64,000 bases of DNA from Aspidapion aeneum (lineage: Eukaryota > Arthropoda > Insecta > Coleoptera > Brentidae): positions 1,178,001-1,242,000 of the forward strand of contig OY755047.1 in assembly GCA_963576565.1 (NCBI GenBank), read 5' to 3'. The notes beneath the pieces are model-generated. The model was not told the origin of the DNA and searched no databases. It saw only the letters and a program-made list of their open reading frames with translations. Shown piece after piece: positions 22,691 to 35,207 of this stretch (position 1 is the first letter of the stretch; each line of letters opens with the position of its first letter). Made by a program: the position numbers and the translations under genes.

Positions 22691-23485
22691 CGATTTTTTT
22701 TTTTAACTAAATAATATTTTCGTTTTAATTGTAACTAGTCCATTTACTAAGCTGATATCAGAAAATAATTTAGGGGAAGATAAATACAAAATGACGGACT
22801 TACAGATATTCATGATGTCCCTATGGAATTCGGCTGCACACTCTTTGGAAAGCTATCTATTCCACTACAATATCTCTGGTCTTGATCCACAAATTTTCAA
22901 TGCCAAAGCGTTCGCAAAAACAAAAATAAAACTCAAACTTTTGTCATCTCAGATAAGAATAGAAGTTTTCGGTTAAGAATAGATCGGTCTAGGTTGAAAA
23001 TATAATTTTTGGATTAATAAAATGTCGCTCTTCAAGTTCGTAGGTATCAAAAATAACTTTTTTCAAATCAGTTCCTCATACATAGAATTTTGAAAATTGA
23101 ACAGAATTGTTGTAATAATGTGTACCCCATAGATCATAGAAATGTGAAAAAAAAATATATATTATATATTGTACAGGGTGTTTCACGAACATCGAAACAG
23201 AGACCTTTTTGGCCCTAGGACACGTCATTTTTGTTTCGAACGGGGACACTTTTTGAATTTTTTTAGCACGAACCCCCTTCGAGGGGTATACTTTACCCCT
23301 ATATTTTGAATAGGGAAAGTGCGTCTAGTGATACCTTGTTTTGAAGGCCTTTTGAATGTCCTTACAACCTTGTGGGTAGGCACCAACAAGCTATGCTTCA
23401 GTGCTGAATGTTTATTTATCATTAATTACCTTATTTTTGTAAGCTGAAATTTTTTTTTACGTATTTCAATTGATAAATAAACTGA
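22691..23485. other. Unassigned; one CAGGGTGTTTCAC terminus
   Basis: A single TACAGGGTGTTTCACGAAC end lies at 23173 without an inverted partner nearby. The rest has no recognised gene. Confidence 0.45.
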
Positions 23486-23993
23486 TTATTATATATTATA
23501 TATTATATATTATATATTATATATTATATATTATATATTATATATTATATATTATATATTATATATTATATATTATATATTATATATTATATATTATATA
23601 TTATATATTATATATTATATATTATATATTATATATTATATATTATATATTATATATTATATATTATATATTATATATTATATATTATATATTATATATT
23701 ATATATTATATATTATATATTATATATTATATATTATATATTATATATTATATATTATATATTATATATTATATATTATATATTATATATTATATATTAT
23801 ATATTATATATTATATATTATATATTATATATTATATATTATATATTATATATTATATATTATATATTATATATTATATATTACATATTATATATTATAT
23901 ATTATATATTATATATTATATATTATATATTAAATATTATATATTATATATTATATATTACATATTACATATTATATAATATATATTATATAT
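23486..23993. repeat. Heptamer satellite (ATATATT)n, about 72 units
   Basis: A 7-bp AT array with rare C or A variants near 23883, 23932 and 23960. The open frame across it is a by-product of the repeat. Confidence 0.97.
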
Positions 23994-24164
23994 GTCTCCC
24001 CAATAAGAATAACGTAATTTTGTAAATTTTGGGGTAGTAGGTACTAATAATAGGAATTGAGGAAATAAAAATTCAAAAGCTTTTTACGAGGGGTTTCTTT
24101 AAAATTTCAGGCTAAATAAAACTCGATTTTTTCCGACTTTTTACGTTTTCGCAATCAAAGGGGA

Positions 24165-24510
24165 ATGGATCTCCATACCCAGAGAAGTCGGTTGTCAACA
24201 TGACCCCAACAAATAAATATTTTTCGATCCATCTTTGGACATAGGCCTGCCCCAATATCATCCAATCTTCTCTGTCTGTCGCCGTGTTCATCCATCTAGC
24301 TCCCACATGTTTCTTCAAATCGTCCGCTATCTCATTTGGGGTCTTGGCCTACATCTTTTATTTTCCCAAGGTCTCCAGTCTACAATAAATTTGTTCCATC
24401 AATCCTCTTTTTGTCTTATATTATGACCGACAAATTTCCATTTAAATTTTGCTACTTTTCCACTGACATCCCTTACTTTTGTTTTATTTCTTATCCACAT
24501 TCGTTTTTCT
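24165..24510 (-). mobile_element. LINE-C 3' end fragment (RTE-like C terminus)
   Basis: On the minus strand the codons give, over two frames, a KVAKFKWKFVGHN-like segment, then DDLKKHVGARWM, TATDREDW and GQAYVQRWIEK. This order is the conserved C-terminal block of RTE-type non-LTR elements. Frameshifts are present. A sibling 3' end is at 27135-27182. Confidence 0.75.
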
Positions 24511-24975
24511 ACCTGTTAGCTTTACATGTAACATTAACACACACACATAGATAGAATAGATAGATATAGATAAAACATTTTCTCGGAATGTTGACAGTCG
24601 CCCCTCTAACTCAATGGAGAACGCGGATTGGAACTAGAGGGAAATAAAGCAAGCGTGGGGATCAATTTTGACAGCAATTGGCGGCTCTGGGGTCGATTTC
24701 AATTAGATTGCACAGCAGCCCTACACAGTTCTATCAAAGAATCCCCTCAGCCTACATATTGTTTATTATTTTTTTCAAATTTTTTATTTTAACCTGGCCT
24801 GATTCTTGTTCTTTATCCCATTTGGGTGGGGTATATTATCCAATTTACCCCACCACCATGGAACCAAGAACAACAAAAGGGTCTCGCTTCTACATACCCG
24901 TCAAAATGAGGGACGCCCCCGCCCCTTTAGTTCCTACAACTCAATCAAAGCAAGCACATCGGGTGAACGGGGAAG
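24511..24975. other. Unassigned; short CACA and GATA tracts
   Basis: CACACACA and ATAGATAGA tracts lie at 24536-24572. No gene is supported. Confidence 0.45.
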
Positions 24976-26530
24976 GCCTCTGTATAATTCTAACCGTGAT
25001 GGGAGCACCAAACGCTTAAAAGGCGTGACCAAAAAAGGTATTCCTGTTTTTGATTGGTTGTTCGGTACCCGAATGGAGGACTAAACGCACATGAGGCGTG
25101 ACTATCATTGACTCTGCCTCTGTGAGTCGTTTGACAAACTAAAACTTTTGAGTTTAAACGTATTTAAGGTACTTTTCAACATGATATATTTCAGAAAATT
25201 TCGCCGAGTTTCTTTGATTCTTTTACCAAATTTTTGACAATAAAATCCAAATAGAATTTGAATTTACGCCTCCTTAAAAAGACCAGGGGTTTCATAAACC
25301 TGCCCCTCCTTGTGTTTCGGGCTGGATACACCCTTGAATTGAGCTATTTTTAAAAAGGTCTGGAAGCGAAATAAAATATGTGTGTCACATGTCATTTTAA
25401 AGGAAATGTTCCCTGATTTTAAAAATTAAATAAAAAAAAGCTTGTTCTGTAAAAAAATACTAACTTTATATAATATCTCAAATAACAGTTGAAAATTAGT
25501 TTGACAGATGGATTTTTTTTATAAAAGACTATAAGAAAGCAATTAACACCAAAATAAAGTTCTTATTAATAAACATATTATAGACCCTCTTCCAAACAAA
25601 AATAAAAACAACATGAAGCCACTCAAAAATCTCTCTGAATAATTCGAAACCCGATGGGAGGATCAAACGCTTAAAAGGCGTGGTTACAAAAGGTATCCCT
25701 GTTTTTGATTGGTTGTTTAGTACCCGAATGGAGGACTAAACGCACATGAGGCGTGACTATCATTGACCCTGCCTCTTTTAGTCGTTTGACAATCTAAAAC
25801 TTTTAAGTGTATTTAAGGTACATTTCAACAAGATATATTTCAAAAAATTTTGCCGATTTTCCTTGATATTTTTACCAAATTTTTGACAATAAAATTCAAA
25901 TAGAATTTGAATTTACGCCTCCTTAAAAAGGCCAGGGGTTTCATAAACCTGCCCCTCCTTGTGTTTCGGGCTGGATACGCCCTTGAATTGAGCTATTTTT
26001 AAAAAGGCCTGGAAACGAAATAAAATATGTGTCACATGTCATTTAAAAAAAAATGTTCGCTGATTTTAAAAATTAATAAAAGGAAACGCGTTCTGTAAAA
26101 AAAAGACTAACTTTATATAATATCTCAAGTACCAGTTGAAAATTAGTTTTACAGTTGGATTTTTTTATAAAAGACTATAAAAAAGCAATTAACATCAAAA
26201 TAAACTTCTTGTTAATAAACATATTATAGACACTCTTCCAAAGTTCTAAAACAAAAATAAAAACAACATAAAGCCACTCAAAAATCTCTCTGAATAATTC
26301 TAAGCTCGATGGGAGGATCAAACGCTTAAAAGGCGTGGTTACAAAAGGTATCCCTGTTTTTGATTGGTTGTTTAGTACCCGAATGGAGGACTAACCGCAC
26401 ATGAGGCGTGACTATCATTGACCCTGCCTCTTTTAGTCGTTTGAGAAACTAAAACTTTTGAGTTTAAACGTATTTAAGGTACTTTTCAACATGATATATT
26501 TCTGAACATTTTGCCGATTTTCTTTGATAT
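24976..26530. repeat. Tandem array, 656-bp unit, about 2.4 copies
   Basis: GATGGGAG(G/C)A(T/C)CAAACGCTTAAAAGGCGTG begins units at about 24994, 25650 and 26307, giving spacings of 656 and 657 bp. Each unit also holds a second module, CCCGAATGGAGGACTAA(A/C)CGCACATGAGGCGTGAC, split here only for reading. The third unit breaks off at about 26525. There is no coding capacity. Confidence 0.9.
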
Positions 26531-26904
26531 AAAGGAATTTTTCAAACCACTGAACTAATCTGTTTTGAAAAGTTAAAATGTACATAATTCGAAAGCTTTA
26601 TTGCAATACCTGGAATACTTCAACTTCAAAACTTTATTAAGACGAATCAAATATTTTCGCGGTTGCACTTCAAAAACCGATTTATTTAAGTTTTGACTCG
26701 GGACTTCTTTGAACTCTATTAAAGTAATGGAAAACTTGAAACTCTATTAAGAACTTATCAAAGTAAAAAGCACTTATAGGTTATCTCTATAACATGTGTT
26801 TTCCAGGGTTATAGTAATTATTTTCTAGGTAATTTCTAGAAGATTAATATCGCTTTGTACGCTTTTATATTGATTTAATTTTTTTGCGTAAAAACTTTCT
26901 TAAC
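26531..26904. other. Unassigned sequence
   Basis: Nothing recognisable. Confidence 0.45.
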
Positions 26905-27182
26905 ATTTTTTATAGACTTTGAAAAAGCTTTCGATAGCATTGAGCAGTGGGCAGGAAAAGCATATTTAATTAATAGACGAATAGATCACAGATACACAGA
27001 TTTAATAGCCAATATATATAGCGAAGCAACAACATCAATGAAAATCCACGAAGGAACCAAGCCAATCCGCATATGAAGAGGTGTGACACAATATCCCCCA
27101 AACTATTTAACCAGGCCCTAGAAGATGTTTGGGAAGGAATATGTCCAAAGATGGATTGAAGAAGGCTCAAGATAGATAGATA
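26905..27182 (+). mobile_element. LINE-C fragment, RT core joined to 3' end
   Basis: The codons read FIDFEKAFDSIEQW and then LIANIYSEATTSMKIHEGT, the reverse-transcriptase segment around the first catalytic aspartate. After a break they pass directly to EYVQRWIEEGSR, the C terminus seen in the fragment at 24165-24510. The copy is therefore internally deleted. It ends in (ATAG)n at 27172-27186, a typical LINE tail. Confidence 0.8.
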
Positions 27183-27416
27183 GATTGGTTTATAATGATC
27201 ATATCGTTTAAGTTTATTTTTTTTCTGTAAAAACAACTACTAAATTTAATCACGTAGGAAATTTTTTCTAGATCAGCCGTTTTCCTATAATGCGAGTTAT
27301 AGAAACGTGATTTTTCTCTTGGAATCATTTTTATATAATGATACACTGTTACACGCGCGCACAAAGATATATCTTTAAAAGAAAATTCAATTTTCCGTTT
27401 TATTATTATCCGCCAG

Positions 27417-27650
27417 CCATAGGGGTGGGGGGGGGGTCAGATGCCATTCCAGACATACAACTTATTTTTTAGTTTAGGAGCATCACTTAATTAAAATTTG
27501 TCACAAATTCTACTTAATTTTTTAAAATCTTAAATCTTCTTTAGATACTAAATTTCACACCTCAGATCTATTAAAAACCGCTTACAAAAATATTTTTATG
27601 TTTGCTGCCACTTTGGCCCTTCCCCTCCGCAAATCCTGGATCCGCCACTG
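27417..27650. mobile_element. hAT-like MITE with 8-bp target duplication
   Basis: TCCGCCAG lies at 27409-27416 and 27651-27658, an exact 8-bp duplication. The right terminus inverted is CAGTGGCGGATCC and the left is CCATAGGGGTGG, followed by a G tract. No protein is encoded. The flanking 27183-27408 holds nothing recognised. Confidence 0.8.
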
Positions 27651-27658
27651 TCCGCCAG

Positions 27659-28036
27659 TAGAGGAAAAACAAAAAAATCGAGAAAAAAGAACAAAAAGAA
27701 CAAAAACGCAATTTCTCAAACCTCCGTTTTCGCTTGGTCGGGTGACGTCACTCAAAACCATATTTCTATCTGATTAAATTTTATTCTTTCCAGTTTTCTG
27801 GAAATTTTATATCGTCTTCAAACGATAAAACTTGCTTTTTCTATTCAAGGAATTAAACACTTATAACAAAAATATTAAATAATTAATATTCCAAAATTAA
27901 AGAAACAAATAAAATGACCAGTACCAACAAAACGCTTAATGCAGAGAAGAAACTAGGAATTTTATTTAGGGGGGGGGGGGGAATATTATATTAAATATTA
28001 CATAAAACTACTTTGCATAGTGACGAAGATGTTAGT
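27659..28036. other. Unassigned sequence
   Basis: No gene is seen. A G tract lies at 27969-27980. Confidence 0.45.
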
Positions 28037-28513
28037 TATGGAGCAGATAGATAAAAAATAATGTAAAATTTAACATATATGAAACAATCTGTTGTATGGA
28101 GTAGAGACTTGTCGCGTAACAGAAAAATACAAAACAAAAATGGAAAGTGTCGGAATGGATGCAATAAGAAGATTAATGAGAATATCTAGAACAGATCACA
28201 TAAGAAATGAGATCATAAAAGAAAGAATGGGAATCGAGGGAAGCATAACGGATGACATCACTAAAAGACAACTGATATGGTACGGCCATGTACAACGGAT
28301 GAACGACGAAAGATTACCAAAGCAGGTCCTAGAATGGCAACCAATAGGGGACAGAAAAAGAGGGCGTCCTAAGCTAGAATGGCAACAGTCAATCCAAAGA
28401 TCAATGAGTCAAAAAACCTAACAGAAGATGATTGTCCCGATCGAAGGAGGTGGAGAATAGGCGTCGGACAATGTAGAAAAATGTTCTAAATCGACATAGT
28501 AGTAGTAGTAGAA
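28037..28513 (+). mobile_element. LINE-A fragment 6
   Basis: It runs from KNVKFNIYET-like codons through the ETCRVTEKYKTKMESV segment and the RTDHIRNE block to the (TAG)n tail at 28497-28513. It has the longest intact C-terminal frame of the family here (28092-28421), but the 5' part is missing and about 13 bp are lost after the GAAACAAT motif. Confidence 0.9.
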
Positions 28514-28906
28514 AAATGGTCTCCAGTATGTATTTTTACTCTAAAATTTGATAAAAAATTTTAGGAAATTTTCACACAATAAAATTCTTAGATTTTCGGG
28601 GTCAGCTAGGCGTCGTTAGTTTCTCGCGATGTAATAAATGGTATTTTGTCTAGTTTTTTGCTTCGACATGAAAATGGCGCGCAATTTTTTCACTCCAAAG
28701 AACGCTGTTTCCGCGTTGCCAGAAGGAATTTTATTTATTGGGACCTCGTAAAGATCATATTTTTCACTGGAATAGATTTTTCCCTTTTAAAAGAGATAAG
28801 CGAAACAATACGGCAAGAATCAAGGGCGTCAAGAACTTTTTTTCTTGGGAGGGGTAGAGTATTCAAAAGCAGCTATTTAGTGTAGTTTTTAGTTTATTTG
28901 TTTATC
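28514..28906. other. Unassigned sequence
   Basis: No supported gene. Confidence 0.45.
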
Positions 28907-29036
28907 TGAGGGCACGGCAGTGCCTCGCCAAGTTCGCGCGCCGTAACCATCTTTTCTTGAAACATTTCAGCCGATATTTGACCTACCTAAAACTCTACTT
29001 CGGAATGAGCTACGAATCTCAAACTTTGCACAGTCG
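28907..29036 (+). repeat. Dispersed repeat R1, copy 2
   Basis: It matches 226-352 and leads into the 142-bp tandem array, suggesting that R1 and the array belong to one larger element. Confidence 0.8.
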
Positions 29037-30490
29037 TAGATCCCCATGGAGTTAACAACCCCTCCCCTCCAAGTTTCATGGAATTCCATAAAGTAGTAAA
29101 GTAGTTACGAAATTTCACACACTCATGTATAGATCATCAATATTCTACTGTACTTCCAGACATGCTACAAAGCTGAAATTTAGCAGACTGATAGAAATGA
29201 TGACCAAACCCCTGGAAAAAATCAAAAAACCCCAAAATTTTAATTTACTCTTCTCCCCTATACATTTAAAGTTATGTAAAACTAGCATCGCCTACTTCCA
29301 GAAATGCTAGAGGGTCGAGCTTTGGCAGACTGATAGGAACTATGATAAAACTATAGGAAAAAATCAAAAAAACCCAACATTTTAATTTACTCTCCTCCCC
29401 TATACGTTTAAAGTTATGTAAAAGTAGCATTGCCCACTTCCAGAAATGCTAGAGAGTTGAGTTTTGGCAGACTGATAGGAACTATGATAAAACTATAGGA
29501 AATACTCTGCCAATATATGGGCCCCTAAGCTCACACTAGATACTATAGTTATAGTGTACGTGTGAGCTAATATAACTAAAAACTGAAATATATTTTTTTA
29601 ACTCCAGACTAAATTACCTTTTGTTTGATACCACACAAGCCATGTTTTGACTTAAACTCAAATTTTTGAAATCTACCCCCACCCTTAAAAAAAACAAAAA
29701 ACTAAAATGTATTTTGTTAAACTCCGGACTCAATTACCTTTCGTTTCATATCACACACGCCATATTTTCACTTAAACTCTAATTTTTAAAATATACCCCC
29801 ACCCTTTTTTTTTAAATAAATTAAAATGTATTTTGTTTAACTGCAGACTCAATTACCTTTCGTTTGATATCACACACGCCATATTTTCACATAAACTCTA
29901 ATTTTTGAAATATACCCCCACCCTTTTATTTGGTTTCTGTTCGGTGGATTTTGTTCATTTTTAAATGGGACCATCTCGACCCAAGACCCAGCCTAGGAAC
30001 CAAATTTCATTAAAATCGGCCAAGCGGTTTTTGAGTTATGCGCGTTGGTCGTTACAGACATACAGACAGACAGACATACAGACAGACAGACAGACAGACA
30101 GACGGCGCAACAAAAAAGTTTCAAAATCATCTGAAACGCAAAGATATATAAAATTTTTTTAAATCGGAGCAACTTTTTTTTTCTCGAAAAAATTAGGATC
30201 ACCATAGCTCACACTACTATAGTATAGTATATGTGTGAGCTAAAAATTAAAACACCCCAAAATTCTAATTTACTTCCCTCCCCTAGAAATGTAAAGTTAA
30301 ATAAAAGTAACATTGCCTACTTCCAGACATGCTAGAGAGCTGAGCTTTGGAAGACCGATAGTAACTATGATAAAGGTATAGAAAAAAATTAAAACACCCC
30401 AAAATTCTAATTTACTTTCTTCCCCTATAAATGTAAAGTTATGTAAAAGTAACACTGCCCACTTCCAGAAACGCTAGAGAGCTGAAAGAC
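29037..30490. repeat. 142-bp tandem array interrupted by repeat H
   Basis: The landmark CTTCCAGA(A/C)A(T/C)GCTA recurs at about 29153, 29295, 29437, 30320 and 30462, a constant 142-bp step on each side of the hairpin-ended repeat (29500-30242). Each unit holds GGCAGACTGATAG, CTATGATAAA and TTTTAATTTACT elements. The array predates the insertion. Confidence 0.9.
29500..30242 (-). mobile_element. Hairpin-ended repeat H, copy B
   Basis: This is the same structure as 16161-16966 in the opposite orientation: AATACTCTGCC, right-end palindrome, three AATTACCTTT(C/T)GTTTGATA sub-repeats, a short (CAGA)n tract at 30052-30102, and the terminal AGCTCACAC palindrome. It is inserted in an A-run of the 142-bp array. 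Confidence 0.88.
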
Positions 30491-30499
30491 TATAGCAAA

Positions 30500-31346
30500 G
30501 TTTAAAAAAACATTTCCAAACTAGTAAGAACCTTTCATTTTGAAATTTGTATTGGAGAACTTGGCTTTACTTTTATCTCAATTCTTTTTACTATGGAATT
30601 CGAAAATACGATAGAATTTCACACAAACTAAAAGAAACAAAATGGATATCCATGAAGCACAGAAGGAAACTTCACTCTCTCTGTATATTCCATAAAATTA
30701 TTAAAACTAAGCAGCCACCAGAACTATCAGAATCAGAAAATTAAATTTTGTGCTTCCAGTCACTCTCTTGGTGCCAGACTACAACACTTTATTATTACTC
30801 CCACCCATCGCACAACGTTCTTTGAAAGAAGCTTTAGTTATAACATTTGTAAATTTTACAATTCTATTCCTAAAAAAGCAAAAACTTTAAACCAAGCTCA
30901 ATTAAAAACTTTTATGAAAATTCAATTTTTAAATGCTGGCGACTAAAACACACCTGATTGCACATCTTCATTCCGATTCTCTTTTTTTATAAATAGGTAC
31001 ATCTTCTGTAATTATATATATTTTTTAATCTTTCCTTGTTTTATCTACATTTTATCTACAATTTTATCAACATTTTTATTTACATTTTAATTATACCTAA
31101 ATGTTATTAAGATTTATTATTGTTTAATTAGGCAAATTATTTTAGTTTTAGAAATAAATTATATAAGATAGTGGGGGTGCGGGCTTACATCGTGCATTTG
31201 GGCACGATGTGGGTGATGCACAAGCGGTAGACCTAAGGGGTTAAACTTAGACCAATTTTTATTGTTTTTAACTCCTTTTTGCAACTTCAAGTTTTTTCTA
31301 TGTAATTTCTAACATCATGTCAATATTAATTGTTGCAAATAAATGT

Positions 31347-31378
<32 letters not shown>

Positions 31379-31382
31379 TTTT
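30500..31382 (+). mobile_element. LINE-E 3' end with (TTTA)n tail
   Basis: The translated pieces FFERSFSYNICKFYNSIPKK and LNQAQLKTFMKIQFLNAGD resemble the C terminus of jockey/CR1-type non-LTR elements. They are followed by a 3' UTR, an AATAAA near 31336 and a (TTTA)n tail at 31346-31382. The reading frame is broken by stops and frameshifts, and the 5' part is absent. Confidence 0.7.
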
Positions 31383-32594
31383 ACGGAATGCCATTTTCGC
31401 GTACTTGGCTTTTTTTTACATGAAATGTTTTTGTTATTATAGATAGAGTCCATTCGCCTTTCTTTTTTATGACCCCGGAGAACAACCTCAAAAATCCCAC
31501 AGTCTATTAACCTACTAAGTATATGTCTAATCTTTGTCACATTTTCATTATGTTCGGTAATGTTTTGCCTATAGGCACTGTTCAATTCAATTATGGCTAA
31601 TAATGCAGAGGCCTTAGTGGTATATCTTTGAGCCAAAGTGTTAAGCCTAAATCATTTATTGTTGTAATCTGCAGAGTATTTTCATGTACTGGGTGGAAAA
31701 AAAATATGCCACTTTAGTCAAACTCAGTATGTAGGTACGTGGGCACAATAGATCCATTTGTGGTCGCAGTGCATGGAGGTCCAGTAGGGCCTGCCACCAC
31801 TTTCGAATACATACACTATTCAATTGGCAGCGAGTATCAGTCTTGCCTAGCATAGAAAATTCTATGTGGTTATTATACCACTTACTTTTTGTCTTTAATT
31901 TTTCACTAAAGTGCTTGATATCACACATTCCCTTTGCACGCAGGATCCCTTCGTGGATTGTTCATAACAAGACAAATAAAGCAAAAGAAGGCATTTCTTT
32001 TTTCACAACCGCACAACCAGTTTTCAGCATCGTATAATTTGTTATTAAATTTTCTATTATAAGTTTTTATGGAACACCCCTCGGCATTACTTACACTAAA
32101 ATTTTGGGTAATTTTTAGGACCGGTCTATGTGGTCCTAAAGATTTTATTTGTAATCGAAGTTCATGTCAACGTATTTAAATTTGCACAGTTAATTATGTA
32201 ATCGACGGTATTTATTTCCATTTTTTACGGTACTGACAAACCCCAAATCAAAACAAATTCATACGTCTTCACTAAGGCTAGAACCGGCAACACTAGAAAG
32301 GGCAACGTACGTTTACGCACGATGATGATGGCCGACGTCAACTAAAACAAACATTCCTCCCGTCCCCGCGCGAGAAAAGCCACCCATACAACGCTGAAAA
32401 ACGGGTGAAATTGAAACCTTACCCCACGCGGCGCTGCCGGCTTGTAATTATTTACGTTAAAAAAGTTCACCTAATTAATCGCTTGTTGTTAACCACAGTA
32501 ATAAAAAGGACTAGACAATCATGTCATAAGGGAAGATTTAACTTTTTTTTGAGAGGGGATTGCCCCGTTGCCCTCCCTACAGGAGCCGCCACTG
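31383..32594 (-). pseudogene. hAT transposase pseudogene
   Basis: On the minus strand, a TTF-type zinc-finger segment (NWLCGCEKRNAFFCFICLV, about 31980-32035) is followed after a frameshift by IKHFSEKLKTKSKWYNNH (about 31900) and, after more breaks, by an ALLAIIELNSAYRQNITEHN stretch (about 31590). The 5' terminus of the element, inverted CAGTGGCGGCTCC, ends at 32594. The downstream catalytic domain is missing: the sequence meets the LINE-E tail at 31382. The same zinc-finger class occurs in the smaller element at 8611-9493. No 8-bp duplication partner for ATTATAGG (32595-32602) was found, as expected if the far end is lost. Confidence 0.7.
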
Positions 32595-32602
32595 ATTATA
32601 GG

Positions 32603-33240
32603 TCTATACTTATGACACATTATCGCTTTGTTAAAAAACATTACTGTTTCAATTTTTTTCCATTTAGTATCCCAGATTTACCGTATAAAAAATAGAGTTC
32701 AATTTAAAAAAAAAAACGAAAACCATAGCACTTAGCGAAACGCGTTTTTCAATTTTATATTGTGAATATTGTATGCCTACTGGCACCAATTTTTCGATTG
32801 AAAATGACACAAAACCCAGCAATAAAAAAAAACAAGAATTTGATTTTAGTCCGTCAAATTGCTTTATTTTCATAGAATAACGCAAAAACTTTTGAAAAGT
32901 AGCTTTTTTTTTTCAGCCAGACGAAATTTTATCATTTTTTTCAAACTTTGAGGTCTTGACAACTTAGAAACGGGCCGCCCCGACAGATAAAAACTTTATC
33001 AAAAATTATGTTTCAAACTTCTTTCAAAACTTCTTACTTTTTGTCATCTCTTTCCGAGCCAAGCCACTTCATCATAACTTTAATCAGGAGTCCTTTCATC
33101 TAATTATCGTCTTTTAAGAATTTCCTCAAAGATGATTTTTTAATATTGGCAATCTATTTTTAGTCACTTTCGGGTAAATATCATTATTCTTTTTAGTTTT
33201 AGTCTTTCAGTAACAATACAATCGCTTTTTTTATGAAAGT
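32603..33240. other. Unassigned sequence
   Basis: No supported gene. Confidence 0.45.
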
Positions 33241-34970
33241 ATCAAATTATCCCAATCCTGTAAAGGAGGACTAAACACAAGTTAAACATCAATCCATTTG
33301 TCCTATTGGATCAATTAGGACGGCCTGTCCAGATTTGCCACGCCTTCATAACGTTCAGTCCTCCGTTCGACTCTGGAGTAGCCGCATAATTCTAGGATGA
33401 GCCATTTTTTCATTATTTGATGATTTTTAGGGTAAAACAAAAGAATGTCTTAATTTAGTATAAAATGGACAACAAGAAGGCGGCGAAAAATAAGCGGCAA
33501 CAAAGAAAAGCTTACTTTTCTTAACTACTTTTTTCCTTAATTTGCTGTTATCTTGTTTCAACCTCTAAGGGAGGGCCAAACACAAGTAGATATCAATCCA
33601 TCTGTCCTATTGGATCAATTAGAACCGCCTATCATGGTTCGCCACGCCTTTATGTTTGACCTTTTTTAGGGTAAAATAAAAGAATGTCTTAATTTAGTAT
33701 AATAAAGGACACAAGACGGGGAAAAATACACGGTAATAAAAATAGCTTATTTTTCTAAACCATCTTTTTTCCTAATTTTCTGGTCTGTTGTTCCAACCAT
33801 TAAGGGAAGGCCAAACACAAGTAAACATCAATCCATCTGTCCTATTGGATCAATTAGAACCGCCTAACATGGTTTGCCACGCCTTTTTGATGTTCAGTCC
33901 TCCGCTCGACTCTAGAGTAGCGGAATAATTTTTAGATGACCCATTTTTTAAATCGTTTCACGTGTTTAAGGATAAAACAAAAGAATGTCTTAATTTAGTA
34001 TAATAAAGGACACAAAGCGGGGAAAAATAAGCGGCGATAAAGAAAAGTTTATTTTTCTTAACAACTTTTTTTCCTAATTTTCTGTTCTGTTATTCCAACC
34101 CCAAAGGGAGGGCCAAACACAAGTAAACATCAATCCTTCCGTCCTGTTGGATCAATAGAACCGCCTATCATGGTTTGCCACGCCTTTTTGATGTTCAGTC
34201 CTCCGCTCGACTCTAGAGTAGCGGAATAATTTTTAGATGACCCATTTTTTAAATCGTTTGACGTGTTTAAGGATAAAACAAAAGAATGTCTTAATTTAGT
34301 ATAATACAGGACACAAGGCGGGAAAAAGTTAGCGGCGATAAAGAAAAGTTTATTTTTCTTAACAACTTTTTTTTCCTCATTTTCTGTTCTGTTATTCCAA
34401 CCTCAAAGGAAGGGCCAAACACAAGTAAACATCAATCCTTCTGTCCTATTGGATCAATAGAACCGCCCATCATGGTTTGCCACGCCTTTTTGACGTTCAG
34501 TCCTCCGTTCGACTATAGAGTGGTGGCATAATGCTTAGATGACCCATTTTTTAAATCGTTTGACGTGTTTAAGGATAAAACAAAAGAATGTCTTAATTTA
34601 GTATAATAAAGGACACAAAGCGGGGAAAAATAAGCGGCGATAAAGAAAAGTTTATTTTTCTTAACAACTTTTTTTCCTAATTTTCTGTTCTATTATTCCA
34701 ACCTCAAAGGGAGGGCCAAACACAAGTAAACATCAATCCTTCCGTCCTATTGGATCAATAGAACCGCCTATCATGGTTTGCCACGCCTTTTTGACGTTCA
34801 GTCCTCCGTTCGACTCTAGAGTGGCGACATAATTCTGACCCATTTTTTAAATCGTTTGACGTTTTCCAGGGCAAAACAAAAGAATGTCTTAATTTAATAT
34901 AATAAAGAACGACAACAAGGAGGGGAAAAATAAGCGGCAATAAAGAAAAGCTTGTTTTTCTCTATGTCCC
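33241..34970. repeat. Tandem array, about 300-bp unit, six copies
   Basis: AGG(A/G)(C/G)(T/C)(A/C)AAACACAAGT starts units at about 33265, 33569, 33806, 34108, 34408 and 34708. The spacing is 300-304 bp, except that unit 2 has lost about 65 bp. Each unit contains CAATCC(A/T)TC(T/C)GTCCTATTGG, then TTTGCCACGCCTT and GTTCAGTCCTCCG(T/C)TCGACT. The last three units are the most alike, suggesting recent duplication. Confidence 0.93.
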
Positions 34971-35207
34971 CATTATCTAATCGCAACCGAGAGCCTAATG
35001 GTTATTCTTAACAACTTTTTGTTTCCTATTTTCTGCTTCCGGCGGACGCTTCGAAGGGTGCGCGAAAAGTGAAAAATGACACCAAAAACCCCGGAATTCC
35101 TTTTCATAGAAGCTATAAATACATTGGCGTACGGACCACAGACATGGGGGCGTCCATTTTTACACTTACAGACATCATAACTGGCTGCCTATAGTTTCTA
35201 TTTCTAT
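34971..35207. other. Unassigned sequence
   Basis: Nothing recognisable. Confidence 0.4.

Noticed and set aside
23470..23979. 169-codon frame over the ATATATT array
   Set aside because: Pure AT heptamer repeat; it encodes only a Tyr-Ile-Leu period.
24678..25084. Frames of 92-113 codons before the 656-bp array
   Set aside because: No recognisable domain, and the second overlaps the first array unit, whose later copies do not preserve the frame.
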